A DNA stretch of 34,463 nucleotides from a virus. The position numbers were made by a program, and so were the translations under genes. Under the pieces are notes generated by a model. That model was given only the letters and a program-made list of their open reading frames with translations. It searched no databases and was not told where the DNA came from. Location: IMG/VR virus record IMGVR_UViG_3300018041_000026, positions 1 to 34,463 of that record. One strand, 5' to 3'. Positions 17,140-26,303 of this stretch are shown in pieces (within the stretch, counting starts at the first letter, position 1; every line of letters starts with the position of its first letter).

Positions 17140-20100
17140 ATGAATAAAGAAGCTATAGAACAACTTTATCAAGCGTATGTTCAACAAGGGTTACTAGATT
17201 CAGAAGCTGTAAGTTTAGAAGCTTTTTCTAGCATGAACTACGACCAAGCACAGCAAGTATATAAAGCTGGTGTAGAAAAAGAATTATTTAACGTTCCATT
17301 CGATAGCTTCTCTTCTTTGTTTGGTTTACAGAAACCCGTAGAAGAGCCAAAAAAAAAAGAAGATACGGAATCAGATTCAATGGCTGGTTCATTGGAGTCT
17401 CCAGAGATTGATTCCGACAAAGCATTAATAAACTACATAACACAGCAGAAAACTGCTTACCAAAACTCACTTGACGAATACAGAACTCTTAGAAGAGAAC
17501 TGACTGAAGAACAAGCGAGACTAGTTCAAAAGAAGAACGCAGACCCTACATTCGATACTACACAAGGGTTTGAAGAACTAAATAAAAAGATCTCTAAGTC
17601 GGAAACGATGAAGATTGATCTTGACCGACAAAAAGATTTCTTAGACGCAGAACTTGATAAAGCTTATAAAACCTCAGAGGAGGCTATGAGAGAAGCTTTT
17701 GGCGGTGACGGCACTATGGTTGAAGGGATTTTTGCTGCTTTCTTAGAAAACACACAAGAATCAGGTCTTTTAGGAACCATTATAGATATGGCTACATCTG
17801 TGCTACCAAACTTTGGTATGTCAGAAAACGACTACAAGAGGTTTAAGGATAAGGGTATGAAAGACTCTGAGATCTTAGACAAGGTTCGTAAAGACAAAAA
17901 GAAAGAGTATCAACCAATGGTAAGAGAATCTTTGAAAGAGGTTCTAGGAGTTGATATTGACGACAGGAAAAGACAAGAGTTTAGAGAGGAAAGTCTTATA
18001 TACGAAGGTCTTGAAGGTATGGCTGGTAGTTTACGTGCCATGATGGGTACTAAAGAACAAAGAATAGCTCAGTTTGCTCTTCTTGGAGTAGATGCTCTAG
18101 ACCAAGAAACCTTGAACGACCCAGACTTTGATAACGTATCAGAGAATGAAAAGTATCTTTTTAAAGCACCTATAGCTTTAGTTGCTGGTATACTTGAGAA
18201 TGTTGGTTTCAGAAACATGATGGGAAAAAGTCCCGCTATAGTAAAGTTAATTACAAAAAACGTACTGGGTAAGGCTGCTACAAACGCAACCGTAAAAGAC
18301 TTTGAAACCTTAGTAAATAAAGAAATAACAAACCTGTACGCTAGATACGGTATTAGAGTTTTTACAGCTGCTGCTGGAGAGTTTGAGACTGGTTTTGCGC
18401 AAGAGTTGTCTGAGGTAGGTATAAAGAGTATTTACGAGACAGCTAAAGGTGTAGAGCTGTTTAAAGACCCTGATTTCTTTTCTAAAGAGATGTTAAAGAA
18501 CTCTTTAAAGGCGGGTGTATTAGAAGCTATTGGAGGTTTTGCTATGGGTAGTGCCGCTAACGTAAGTACTACTATTCAGGAAGGTAAAAGAGCTTCTGAA
18601 TTAGGAAAGCTTTTTGACACTGCTGACAAAATGGCTTTGAACCCAAAACTAAATGAACTTGCAAGGCTACACCAAAAAACACTTTTACAAGCAGGTGATA
18701 TCACTCAAGAACAGTATGACAAGAATATAAAAAGCCTAGATTTTGTAAGCGCTATATCGTCGAAGATACCTCAAAACATAAGTCAAGAAGATAGAAGAAG
18801 AGCTTTCGATCTTATATTAGAAAAACAGAATCTAGAAAAACAAAAAGCTGGTCTTGACTATGCAATGGGTCAAACTATTGCAGAAAGAATAGACCAAGTA
18901 AATGAAGAGTTAATTGAAATATCTAAAAGAACTGTAAGCAAGGAAACTACCGAAGAAGAAGTTGCTACTGAGGAAGAAGTTGCTACTGAAGGAGAGACTG
19001 CTGCTGAAGAAGAGACTGCTACTGAAGAAGAAACCCCAGGTGTTCAGTCGGAATTAGAGGAAGAAGGCGTTGATGAAGAGTATATCGACGAGGATGGATC
19101 TACGGTGTTTATGTATACCGATGGTATTGGAAGGTTGGTTAAAGATACTATGGCTGGTGAGACCATCTTCGACACTAGAGAAGAGTTCGACGCTGAAAGA
19201 GAAAGGCTTAGAAGCTTGCAAGCTGAAGAAGAGGTTGTTGCTGAAGCAGATGCTAGAGTTTTTGTTGCGCCATTCTACGATACTACCGTAGAAAGCGTTA
19301 ATGACGCTGGAGAATTAAGAAAATCCAAGGGCTATAAAAAACATATCAGCGCTATAAAAAATACAGCTAAAGCTATAGGCCTTGAAATAGAAGCAATAGA
19401 AGAAGGTATAGGTGGCTTTATAAACGAAAAAGGCACTAAAATTAGGGAAATACAAAACGTAGTTAGGTTTAAGCCTGGGCAGGATATAGGAAAGATCGAA
19501 GAGTACGCTGCTGTTATAGGTGTTTTAACTACAGAAGTACAGGAAGCTACTATAGCTGCTCAATACGTAGATGAGAATTCTGACGCTTACAACAGCGATA
19601 GCGGTGTGTTAGAATACACTATTAAAACAGACAAATCAAAGAGCGATGAGGTTCTTAAAGCTCTTAAGGATAATGATATATACGACTTTACTTACAATGA
19701 AAGTACTGGAGAATTAGTTTTCTTGGATTTTAGTAAGGGACAAAGCACTGAATTTAACGAAAAGATATCTAAATTTGCAGAGTATCTAAAAAGCAAAAAA
19801 ATAAAACATGAAGCAGCAAACAAAAGGGCAATCGAATCAAGGTACATCGACCCCACAAGAAGAAAAGAACTTCTTTCAAATATTGCAAGAAATGCCGTTC
19901 AGCAAGGACAAGATCGGGGAGAGTTTTATAAGACGGTCGAAGAAGCGATAAGAAGAAGCGATAAGTTTCTGAAGCAAACTCAGGAGGTTAAACCTGCTGA
20001 AACCAAAAAGACCACCCCTAAAAAGAAACAGCCTACAAAGAAAGCTGAGCCTGCTAAAAAGACGGCTCCTAAAAAACCCACTACACAAAGAGAACAGGGC

Positions 20101-23100
20101 TTAGATAGAACAGGTCAGTTAAAAGACGCTGACCACAAAAAACTAACTGAGTTATTCAATACACTCCAAGAAGCTGAGTCAGACGCTGAGTCAACCAGTA
20201 GTAAAGGCGCACAAGAAAACCTAAGAAAGGCTAAAGACAAGTTTGTTAGAACAGCCAGAACTATGGGCTTGGACGCAGATATGAGAGAGGTTTGGGCTGA
20301 CGCACTTATCATTGAACAAAAGGCGGCACTAGCTAAATTAGCTCCACAAGCGGCTGCTTCAATGAATAAAAAGAAGACTGCCGAAGATAAAGCAAAGGCT
20401 AAAGAAGCAGCTAAATCAGCTCAGTTACAAGAAGATATTAAGCGTGCTAGAGAAGAGAGCGAAGATGCTAATATGAGGTTTGAGGAGGTCAACGAAGAAA
20501 TCCAGAACGAAAAAGACAACCTTAATATTGCTAAAGAAGAGTACGCTAAACAAACAGAAAGACTAAAGAAAGAGCTTGAGATATTAAAAACAGAACTTCA
20601 AGTAGCTAGTAAACCAGACGCCGAAGAAGGTTGGTCTGACACGGTTAAAGAGAAGATCAAAAGAAATAAAGAAAGACAAGCAGAAGAAAAAGAAAAGTTC
20701 CAAGAAGAGAAGGAAAGAGTAGCTGACGCTATCGAATACTACAAACAAGAACTTCCTTCTGTTAGATCTGAAGCTAAAAAAGCAGCTACAAAACTAGCTA
20801 AGTTAGAAGCTAAACAACCTAAGTTCCAAAAAGGAACTATAACCGATGTTGATCCGTCTGACATTACAGCTGTTGTTGATGAAATGAATCAACTTTCTGA
20901 CGAGCAAGCGGCTTTCGAAAACCCTTCAGAGTTAACCACTAAAAATAAGTTAAGCTTAAAATCTTTAAGGGATAGGTTTGGTAGAAAAGTGAAGACAATT
21001 AAAAACATGTCTGAGTTTGAAGGAATACCATTTGTATTCTCTATATCGGATCAACTTATGACAGGTGAGTGGACTAGCCCTTTTACTGGAAAAGTAATGG
21101 AGTTTTTTGGTGGACTTGGATTTAATATGTCTAAAGGAAACCAAAATAATGCTTGGGCAAACACTGATGAAAGGACAGCTAAAGGAATGCTGAGAAATGC
21201 TAGGGATGTTTACAATAAAAACAAAGAGTTATTTGATAGGCTTTGGGACGAAGGCAAACTACCTAAAGGTCATGTACCTATGGCTATTCTTAAGATGGGA
21301 CAAACATCTATACAAAGTAACGAAGCTTTGTTTAGAGTTATAGCAGACAACCTTGACACACACTTCACGAAACAAGAGCAACAAATAATTTTTGAGGCTC
21401 TAAAAGAAGATTTAAAAGATAGAGCCAAATCTACAGTAGCTCTTGGACACCTAAACAAGTACGATAATATTGTTGATGCTTTAAATAATATTACGGAAAT
21501 AAATATCGGTAACAGGGTTATAATAACAGAAAGACTTACTTACGGAAGCACAGATCTAGGGCCTGCATCAAAACCAGGGGTGCCCAAGAAAGAGGCAATA
21601 GCAAAAGTTCTTGAAGCGAAAGGCAAAGAATTTTACAAATACCTACACCTACCAACCATAAACGAATCCATAAGAGAAGAGGCTTCCAAAGAAATACCTG
21701 ACTCTCACGTAATCTCTATAACTGGTATTGATGTAATTAACGGTAAAGTCACAAAAAGAAAAGACGGAGAGGTAAATCACCAAAACTATCCATTTGGAGT
21801 AAAAGGGCAGTTAATAGGTGTTCTTGAAAAACCTGTTCATATGGCAGATGTGTTCCCTGAAGCTTATGCTAGAATAGCACCTATGGTTAAGGTAAGTGAG
21901 AAAGGTGATGCAACAACACCAATGTCGGCTGTTTCTCAAGCTATTGCTGTTTCTGGCATGGTCGCAACAATTAAAGCGTATAGAGGAGCTAAGCCAGTGC
22001 AAAAAATTAATTCATTGAATGCTGTTTTAGGCCTTATAAAAAGCTCATTTCCTTCTGTAGCTGTAGTAAACAGCAAGCAAGAGTATGAAGCTATGTTAGC
22101 GTCTCCTGAGGTATCTAAACAACTAAAAAGAGGTGATGTTGTTTACGGATTTACTATAGACAATAGAATATTCTTAAATCCTGAGTATGAAAGTGTAAAC
22201 ACCGCTATTCACGAATACGCACACATATGGACATCTTTTTTAAGGGAGAACAATCCTCAACTTCTTGAAAAGGGTTACAAACTACTCGAAGGAACAGAGG
22301 TACTTGAAAGAAAGAAGAAGGAGTTTCCTGACGATATCGAACTAGCAAAAGAAGAGGCTTTAGCTGAGCTTATTGGTAATAGAGGTGAGACTTTAGTAAA
22401 CGCATCTCAAGACACTAGAAATAAGTTTAAAGAGTGGTTTAATGCTCTTTTTGAGTACGTTAAAAACAAGATAAAAGGATTTGACCAAATGAGTCAGGAA
22501 GAGTTCTCTAACATAACTTTAGATGAATTCGTTGATGGAGCTATAAAACAAATACTTTTAGGTCAGGACGGGAAAGAACTTACAAAGAAGGATGTAAAAA
22601 CCCTTGGTGTTGTTTTTAGAAAGTCTAATATAGATGAGATTGTAGACTCTGTACTATCAAGCACTGAATCATCTAGGCCAGCAAAAAGAAAATCTACTAA
22701 GCTTAGAGAAGATAGTGAAAAAGCGATCAAGGATAAGTTAAAAAGAAAAAAGCTAAAACAAGTAGTACGAGGTCTGAGAGAAAAATTCTTAGACAGAGGT
22801 GTAAAGATAAAAGACTTCCTAAAAGAAATAGGTACTAAACAAGCTACTGAAGCAGCTGACGCGTTTGTTAATAGAGCTGGAGCTAGCGGTTTTGCAGACT
22901 TTAGATTTAAGGAAGCTTACAAAAAGATATATAAAGGTCTAAACGATAAACAAAGAAAAGACCTTGATGAGTTGGTGTTCATAAAAAGGATAGTAGCTAT
23001 CAATGAGAATAGAGTCGAAAGAGGTCTTGAGCCTTATGTAGGTAAGGACAACTACACTTATGAAGATGCTAAAGCGGATCTTTTAGAGATGGAGATGACT

Positions 23101-25506
23101 CTAGATAATTTTTCTGATCTATCTAAAAGAGTCGACATCTACTTTAGTGAGATGGCAGATAGCCTTAAAAGATTAAGAGACGCAGGACTAATATCTCAAG
23201 AAGTTTTTGAACAGCTAAAAGATATAGAGTACTCACCTATCAAAACCATCAAGTATATCATTCCAGAAGGTACTAGCAAAGAAGACCTTAATAGGTATGC
23301 TGAAATGACTGGAATGAATAAAGACCTTATTCAGAACCTTAGTAACGAGAACAAGAACGATGTAATAATGGACTCTGAGTGGTTGCTACAAGCAAACATA
23401 TCTATGATTTCAGCTGTTACCTTCGAGAACAAGATGCTTAATAAGTTTTACGAAGGATACCTATCAGCTAGCGCTGAGGTAAAAGAAGCTTTAAGTGAAT
23501 TTATGCTAGACAATCCTGTTATTGGAAAGTATAAAAACGGAAAGCTGAAGTATAAGTATGATACCGCAAAAGATCTTACAGGATACACTAAAGTAAGGTT
23601 TATCAAGGATGGTGTTCCAACGTACATGGTTATTCAAAGCCAGTACGCAAACTCATTGTTAGATATAAAGAAGAATAGCGAAGCTCTTGACAAAATTGGT
23701 AAATACTCTGGAACAAAAATACTTAGGTTCTTCGCAACTGGTGGTAACCCATTATTTATTGTAGGTAACACCGCAGTGGATTTCCAGAACATACTATTTT
23801 TGTCTGACGTTTACTCCAACAATAAATTTAAAGGAGCGTTCAACCTAACTAAAGACGCTGTGAAATTCTTTACTCAAAAAGCCCTGTCAGACTTAACTAA
23901 AAAAGGTAAGTTTAAAGAAACGTACAGGGAGTATATGGAAAATGGAGGCGGAATGAGCTACCTTTCTAGAGACGGTTTAAAATCTCTTGAGAGTCTAAAC
24001 CCTGTAAGTAAGTGGAAAAAAATAGGTCTTTCTTGGATGAAGGGATACGGTAATGTAATGTCTTATCTTGGAGAGACTTCAGAGATAGCATTCAGAATGT
24101 CTGTTTACGAGAAGTCTAAGGAAAACCAAATAAAAGAATATAAGAGAGAGAATGGTGCAGAACCTACTGGAGAGGCTTTAGAAGTTATAAAACAAAAAGC
24201 TGTAAGAGAAGCAAGAGAGACAATTGATTTTAGTCAGGGAGGAACAGTAGTGAAACAAGCTGACAAAGTATTTCCTTACTTAAACGCAGCTACTCAAGGT
24301 TTGAGAAAGGGTATTGACTACGCTTTAGCCAACCCTGTCAAGTTTGGTTCTAGTATGATTCAATTGATGGCCTTCTCAAGTTCTTTAGCGTCACTTTCTA
24401 TGTACTTACTTTTATCAGCTATGGATGATGATGACGATCTTGAAGAGATATTAAAGTCTGTTAGCGAATACGAGAAAGCTAACTATCAAATCATATTCAC
24501 TGGAAGGAAAGATGAAAAAGGAGAGTGGGAGTATTTAAGATTTAAGAAACTACCTACAACAAATGTATTTACTACACTTGCTGAAAACATAGTGATTAAT
24601 ACTATACTTAAAAACAAAGGATATGATTCTTCTTACACTAAAAACTACTTATCTCAAGGGTTAACTAGTGCACTTCCTTTAGATGTTACTAAAGGGCTTT
24701 TTAACCAAATAGTAAGCAGAAACCCTGGTCTTAGCGCTATGATAGCATATAACATGAATTACGACTTGTTCTATGATAAAGAAATTTTTACAGCGCCTAG
24801 AGGTAAAGATATACATCCAACAGCTGAAGGTTTATATGACGATAGAGTAGATGAAATCTATAAGTTAATAGCTCCAGCTTTAGGCGATGGTTTCTCACCT
24901 ATCAGGTCTAAAGCTTTTGTAGAAAAGATTTTAACCAGCGAAAGTACTAATCCAACAATCGGTCTTATCTATGCTGGCTTTGATGCATACGCTAAAGAAG
25001 ACAAGACACTTACGGGTGAGTTAGCTAATGTTGTAAAAAGACTTGCAGGTTCTGCCACAAAAAAAGTGACTAGAACAACAAATAAGAAGCTTATCTCGTA
25101 TGATAAGTTGGCGGAAGAGAAGACTCAGAAAATGATCATCGAAACCGACATATGGAAGAGCGAACAAGAAGTATATAAGATGATTAGAAAGAAGGTAGAA
25201 GACGGAGGATACTTTAGTCAAGAAGAATTCAATCAGATGTTAGTAGATAACTTTGAACCTAGAGACTTTAAAAAGTACTATAAGAAGTATACTACATACC
25301 TTAAGAACATCAACCTAGACAGAAAAATTCTTGATGTAATATACGAAGACACTCCTGAAGTACAAGCGTTGATGCTATACAACAGGTTTGGCACTAGCTT
25401 AGAAGCTGAAGAACTAGCCTTACTAGAAAGAACTGGTAAAAACGCTGGTAGAAGAGTGTCTAAGAAAGCCTTCGCAATATACTTCTCTGAGTATATGGGT
25501 AAATAA
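17140..25506 (+). CDS. Giant polyvalent virion protein with HExxH peptidase-like motif and LPD38-like region
   Basis: A 2788-residue open frame without interruption, with AAAGGGA just before the ATG. In order: two similar short helical N-terminal motifs (IEQLYQAYVQQGLLD and QQVYKAGVEKELFN); helical and glycine-rich segments (about 340-480); a Glu/Thr/Ala repeat (602-631); a mixed block (~700-920) with IGGFINEKGTKIREI; a Lys/Pro/Ala linker (about 955-985); a coiled coil (~1078-1227); a block at about 1290-1610 (FVFSISDQLMTGEW; HVPMAILKMGQ); a zincin-like HEYAH (H1691, E1692, H1695) with downstream EEALAE (1738-1743); an LPD38-like region (~2188-2430; RFFATGGNPLFIVGNTAVDF, IDFSQGG, FPYLNAATQGL); a hydrophobic segment (~2402-2427) and an acidic DDDDD. 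LPD domains belong to polyvalent proteins delivered with phage DNA. A virion-borne ejection and host-modifying protein is likely. Confidence 0.75.
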   Translation: MNKEAIEQLYQAYVQQGLLDSEAVSLEAFSSMNYDQAQQVYKAGVEKELFNVPFDSFSSLFGLQKPVEEPKKKEDTESDSMAGSLESPEIDSDKALINYITQQKTAYQNSLDEYRTLRRELTEEQARLVQKKNADPTFDTTQGFEELNKKISKSETMKIDLDRQKDFLDAELDKAYKTSEEAMREAFGGDGTMVEGIFAAFLENTQESGLLGTIIDMATSVLPNFGMSENDYKRFKDKGMKDSEILDKVRKDKKKEYQPMVRESLKEVLGVDIDDRKRQEFREESLIYEGLEGMAGSLRAMMGTKEQRIAQFALLGVDALDQETLNDPDFDNVSENEKYLFKAPIALVAGILENVGFRNMMGKSPAIVKLITKNVLGKAATNATVKDFETLVNKEITNLYARYGIRVFTAAAGEFETGFAQELSEVGIKSIYETAKGVELFKDPDFFSKEMLKNSLKAGVLEAIGGFAMGSAANVSTTIQEGKRASELGKLFDTADKMALNPKLNELARLHQKTLLQAGDITQEQYDKNIKSLDFVSAISSKIPQNISQEDRRRAFDLILEKQNLEKQKAGLDYAMGQTIAERIDQVNEELIEISKRTVSKETTEEEVATEEEVATEGETAAEEETATEEETPGVQSELEEEGVDEEYIDEDGSTVFMYTDGIGRLVKDTMAGETIFDTREEFDAERERLRSLQAEEEVVAEADARVFVAPFYDTTVESVNDAGELRKSKGYKKHISAIKNTAKAIGLEIEAIEEGIGGFINEKGTKIREIQNVVRFKPGQDIGKIEEYAAVIGVLTTEVQEATIAAQYVDENSDAYNSDSGVLEYTIKTDKSKSDEVLKALKDNDIYDFTYNESTGELVFLDFSKGQSTEFNEKISKFAEYLKSKKIKHEAANKRAIESRYIDPTRRKELLSNIARNAVQQGQDRGEFYKTVEEAIRRSDKFLKQTQEVKPAETKKTTPKKKQPTKKAEPAKKTAPKKPTTQREQGLDRTGQLKDADHKKLTELFNTLQEAESDAESTSSKGAQENLRKAKDKFVRTARTMGLDADMREVWADALIIEQKAALAKLAPQAAASMNKKKTAEDKAKAKEAAKSAQLQEDIKRAREESEDANMRFEEVNEEIQNEKDNLNIAKEEYAKQTERLKKELEILKTELQVASKPDAEEGWSDTVKEKIKRNKERQAEEKEKFQEEKERVADAIEYYKQELPSVRSEAKKAATKLAKLEAKQPKFQKGTITDVDPSDITAVVDEMNQLSDEQAAFENPSELTTKNKLSLKSLRDRFGRKVKTIKNMSEFEGIPFVFSISDQLMTGEWTSPFTGKVMEFFGGLGFNMSKGNQNNAWANTDERTAKGMLRNARDVYNKNKELFDRLWDEGKLPKGHVPMAILKMGQTSIQSNEALFRVIADNLDTHFTKQEQQIIFEALKEDLKDRAKSTVALGHLNKYDNIVDALNNITEINIGNRVIITERLTYGSTDLGPASKPGVPKKEAIAKVLEAKGKEFYKYLHLPTINESIREEASKEIPDSHVISITGIDVINGKVTKRKDGEVNHQNYPFGVKGQLIGVLEKPVHMADVFPEAYARIAPMVKVSEKGDATTPMSAVSQAIAVSGMVATIKAYRGAKPVQKINSLNAVLGLIKSSFPSVAVVNSKQEYEAMLASPEVSKQLKRGDVVYGFTIDNRIFLNPEYESVNTAIHEYAHIWTSFLRENNPQLLEKGYKLLEGTEVLERKKKEFPDDIELAKEEALAELIGNRGETLVNASQDTRNKFKEWFNALFEYVKNKIKGFDQMSQEEFSNITLDEFVDGAIKQILLGQDGKELTKKDVKTLGVVFRKSNIDEIVDSVLSSTESSRPAKRKSTKLREDSEKAIKDKLKRKKLKQVVRGLREKFLDRGVKIKDFLKEIGTKQATEAADAFVNRAGASGFADFRFKEAYKKIYKGLNDKQRKDLDELVFIKRIVAINENRVERGLEPYVGKDNYTYEDAKADLLEMEMTLDNFSDLSKRVDIYFSEMADSLKRLRDAGLISQEVFEQLKDIEYSPIKTIKYIIPEGTSKEDLNRYAEMTGMNKDLIQNLSNENKNDVIMDSEWLLQANISMISAVTFENKMLNKFYEGYLSASAEVKEALSEFMLDNPVIGKYKNGKLKYKYDTAKDLTGYTKVRFIKDGVPTYMVIQSQYANSLLDIKKNSEALDKIGKYSGTKILRFFATGGNPLFIVGNTAVDFQNILFLSDVYSNNKFKGAFNLTKDAVKFFTQKALSDLTKKGKFKETYREYMENGGGMSYLSRDGLKSLESLNPVSKWKKIGLSWMKGYGNVMSYLGETSEIAFRMSVYEKSKENQIKEYKRENGAEPTGEALEVIKQKAVREARETIDFSQGGTVVKQADKVFPYLNAATQGLRKGIDYALANPVKFGSSMIQLMAFSSSLASLSMYLLLSAMDDDDDLEEILKSVSEYEKANYQIIFTGRKDEKGEWEYLRFKKLPTTNVFTTLAENIVINTILKNKGYDSSYTKNYLSQGLTSALPLDVTKGLFNQIVSRNPGLSAMIAYNMNYDLFYDKEIFTAPRGKDIHPTAEGLYDDRVDEIYKLIAPALGDGFSPIRSKAFVEKILTSESTNPTIGLIYAGFDAYAKEDKTLTGELANVVKRLAGSATKKVTRTTNKKLISYDKLAEEKTQKMIIETDIWKSEQEVYKMIRKKVEDGGYFSQEEFNQMLVDNFEPRDFKKYYKKYTTYLKNINLDRKILDVIYEDTPEVQALMLYNRFGTSLEAEELALLERTGKNAGRRVSKKAFAIYFSEYMGK
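18943..19032 (+). repeat. Five tandem 18-bp coding repeats (Glu/Ala/Thr)
   Basis: Five imperfect 18-nt units (variants of GTTGCTACTGAAGAAGAA) encode ETTEEE, VATEEE, VATEGE, TAAEEE and TATEEE. They form an acidic flexible linker within the giant protein, between the helical N-terminal part and the block starting near residue 700. Confidence 0.85.
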
Positions 25507-25533
25507 AAAAAGGGAGCTTTTTAAGGCTCCCTT
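25503..25533. terminator. Bidirectional terminator between convergent blocks
   Basis: AAGGGAGC (25510-25517) pairs perfectly with GCTCCCTT (25526-25533) around an 8-nt loop. Leftward transcripts meet a strong U-run (seven T on the minus strand at 25505-25511). Rightward transcripts meet a weaker CTTCTTACATT. It closes both the giant protein gene and the leftward replication block. Confidence 0.82.
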
Positions 25534-25581
25534 CTTACATTCAAAACAAACTAGATTATGAATCTATAAATACAATCAGTA

Positions 25582-25589
25582 CAAATATA
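25582..25589 (-). promoter_or_regulatory. Orphan leftward promoter-like box (TATATTTG)
   Basis: On the minus strand 25582-25589 reads TATATTTG. No gene starts after it. About 70 nt downstream is the terminator hairpin with its minus-strand T-run, so a short RNA ending at about 25505 would be the only product. No -33 element was found. It may be chance in AT-rich DNA. Confidence 0.3.
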
Positions 25590-25590
25590 G

Positions 25591-25630
25591 TTGTATTACA
25601 TTGTATTGCATTGGATTCAATTGGATTAGT
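25591..25630. repeat. Four tandem imperfect 10-bp repeats
   Basis: The units are TTGTATTACA, TTGTATTGCA, TTGGATTCAA and TTGGATTAGT, in exact 10-bp register. All share TTG-x-ATT; the first two and last two form pairs. An inverted copy (AATACAA, 25569-25575) lies just upstream. The 10-bp phase puts each unit on the same face of the helix, as in iteron or operator arrays. It lies in the non-coding junction of the convergent blocks. Confidence 0.65.
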
Positions 25631-25653
25631 TATTCACTATCATCAAAGTGATT

Positions 25654-25890
25654 TCAACAATTCTCTTTAAATTCGTATACTACCTTGTCACGTTTTTTAG
25701 TTAGGATATCTAACTCCCTTTGTAGGTAGTCCATTGCTTTTCGTAGGTCTTGTATTTCGTTTTCTTTCTTGCCTGCACGAGCAACATACTTAATAATGTT
25801 ACCACGATTAAAGTTTAGTTCGTAGTCAGATATTACATCAATAAGGTCGTAGTCCTTACCGTTGTCATAGTGTATTTGTGAAGATCTCAT
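25654..25890 (-). CDS. DUF3310 family protein
   Basis: This 78-residue protein carries the DUF3310 pattern: IHYDNGKDYDLIDVISDYEL (6-25), then LNFNRGNIIKYVARAGKK (25-42) and LRKAMDYLQREL (49-60). In other phages the family is annotated as a SaV-like nucleotide kinase, but no P-loop is present and the biochemical role is not firmly shown. The family is usually found among phage replication and nucleotide-metabolism genes, as here. It is the last gene of the leftward block and overlaps the gene before by 26 nt. The bidirectional terminator lies about 120 nt downstream, beyond the repeat array. Confidence 0.85.
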   Translation of the reverse strand: MRSSQIHYDNGKDYDLIDVISDYELNFNRGNIIKYVARAGKKENEIQDLRKAMDYLQRELDILTKKRDKVVYEFKENC

Positions 25891-26050
25891 TTAATGTTTT
25901 AATTGAAATTATACTTACTTGATTCTCTAAACCTCTTATTCTTGCTAATTTATCGTCGATATATTCTATAACATGAACCTGTTTAGGTTTGTTATATATA
26001 TCAGTCCAGCAAGGTTTGGTTGTAATCTTATCCCCGAGACTAAATGTCAT
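25865..26050 (-). CDS. Small basic-start protein of unknown function
   Basis: A 61-residue protein read from the ATG at 26050; a GTG one codon earlier (26053) would add a single Met. Beta-like segments (FSLGDKITTK; VHVIEYIDDKLARIRGL; VSIISIKTLNEIF) suggest a compact SH3-like barrel, a guess from the spacing of hydrophobic and turn residues. It overlaps the upstream gene by 11 nt and the downstream DUF3310 gene by 26 nt, an arrangement that favours a translated gene. No catalytic motif is seen. Confidence 0.55.
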   Translation of the reverse strand: MTFSLGDKITTKPCWTDIYNKPKQVHVIEYIDDKLARIRGLENQVSIISIKTLNEIFTNTL

Positions 26051-26303
26051 CACTCAGCGTGTCTATGTATAAAGGAGTATGTACACCAACGTACGCTCCC
26101 CATACATTATACTCAAGGTACTCGATAGATTCTAGATCAGACATACCTTCTTCGACTAAGATTTTTATCATCTTGTCTTTGTCGTATATTACCCTCTCTG
26201 ATTCTGCCTCAACACCAATAATAGCGTCATCAAAACCTTCTGCAAAAAGAGCTTCGCTTTTATCGTTTAGCTCGATCAAAAACTCTTGTATTTTAGTTCT
26301 CAT
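26040..26303 (-). CDS. Conserved small acidic phage protein
   Basis: This 87-residue protein shows EGFDDAIIGVEAESERVIYD (22-41), MIKILVEEGMSDLESIEYLEY (45-65) and NVWGAYVGVHTPLY (66-79). This series (a FDDAIIG start, a YD, an EGM-S helix, then YN-x-x-GAYVG-x-x-TP) recurs in small proteins of many unrelated phages; the function is unknown to me. It is strongly acidic. It overlaps the phosphoesterase end by 11 nt and the next gene by 11 nt, so it belongs to the same operon. A frame of equal length on the opposite strand (26044-26307) is its shadow. Confidence 0.65.
   Translation of the reverse strand: MRTKIQEFLIELNDKSEALFAEGFDDAIIGVEAESERVIYDKDKMIKILVEEGMSDLESIEYLEYNVWGAYVGVHTPLYIDTLSDDI

Noticed and set aside
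25865-26303. The two small overlapping genes as a toxin-antitoxin pair
   Set aside because: Neither shows a known toxin or antitoxin motif; their overlaps continue through the whole operon, and one resembles a widespread phage protein family.
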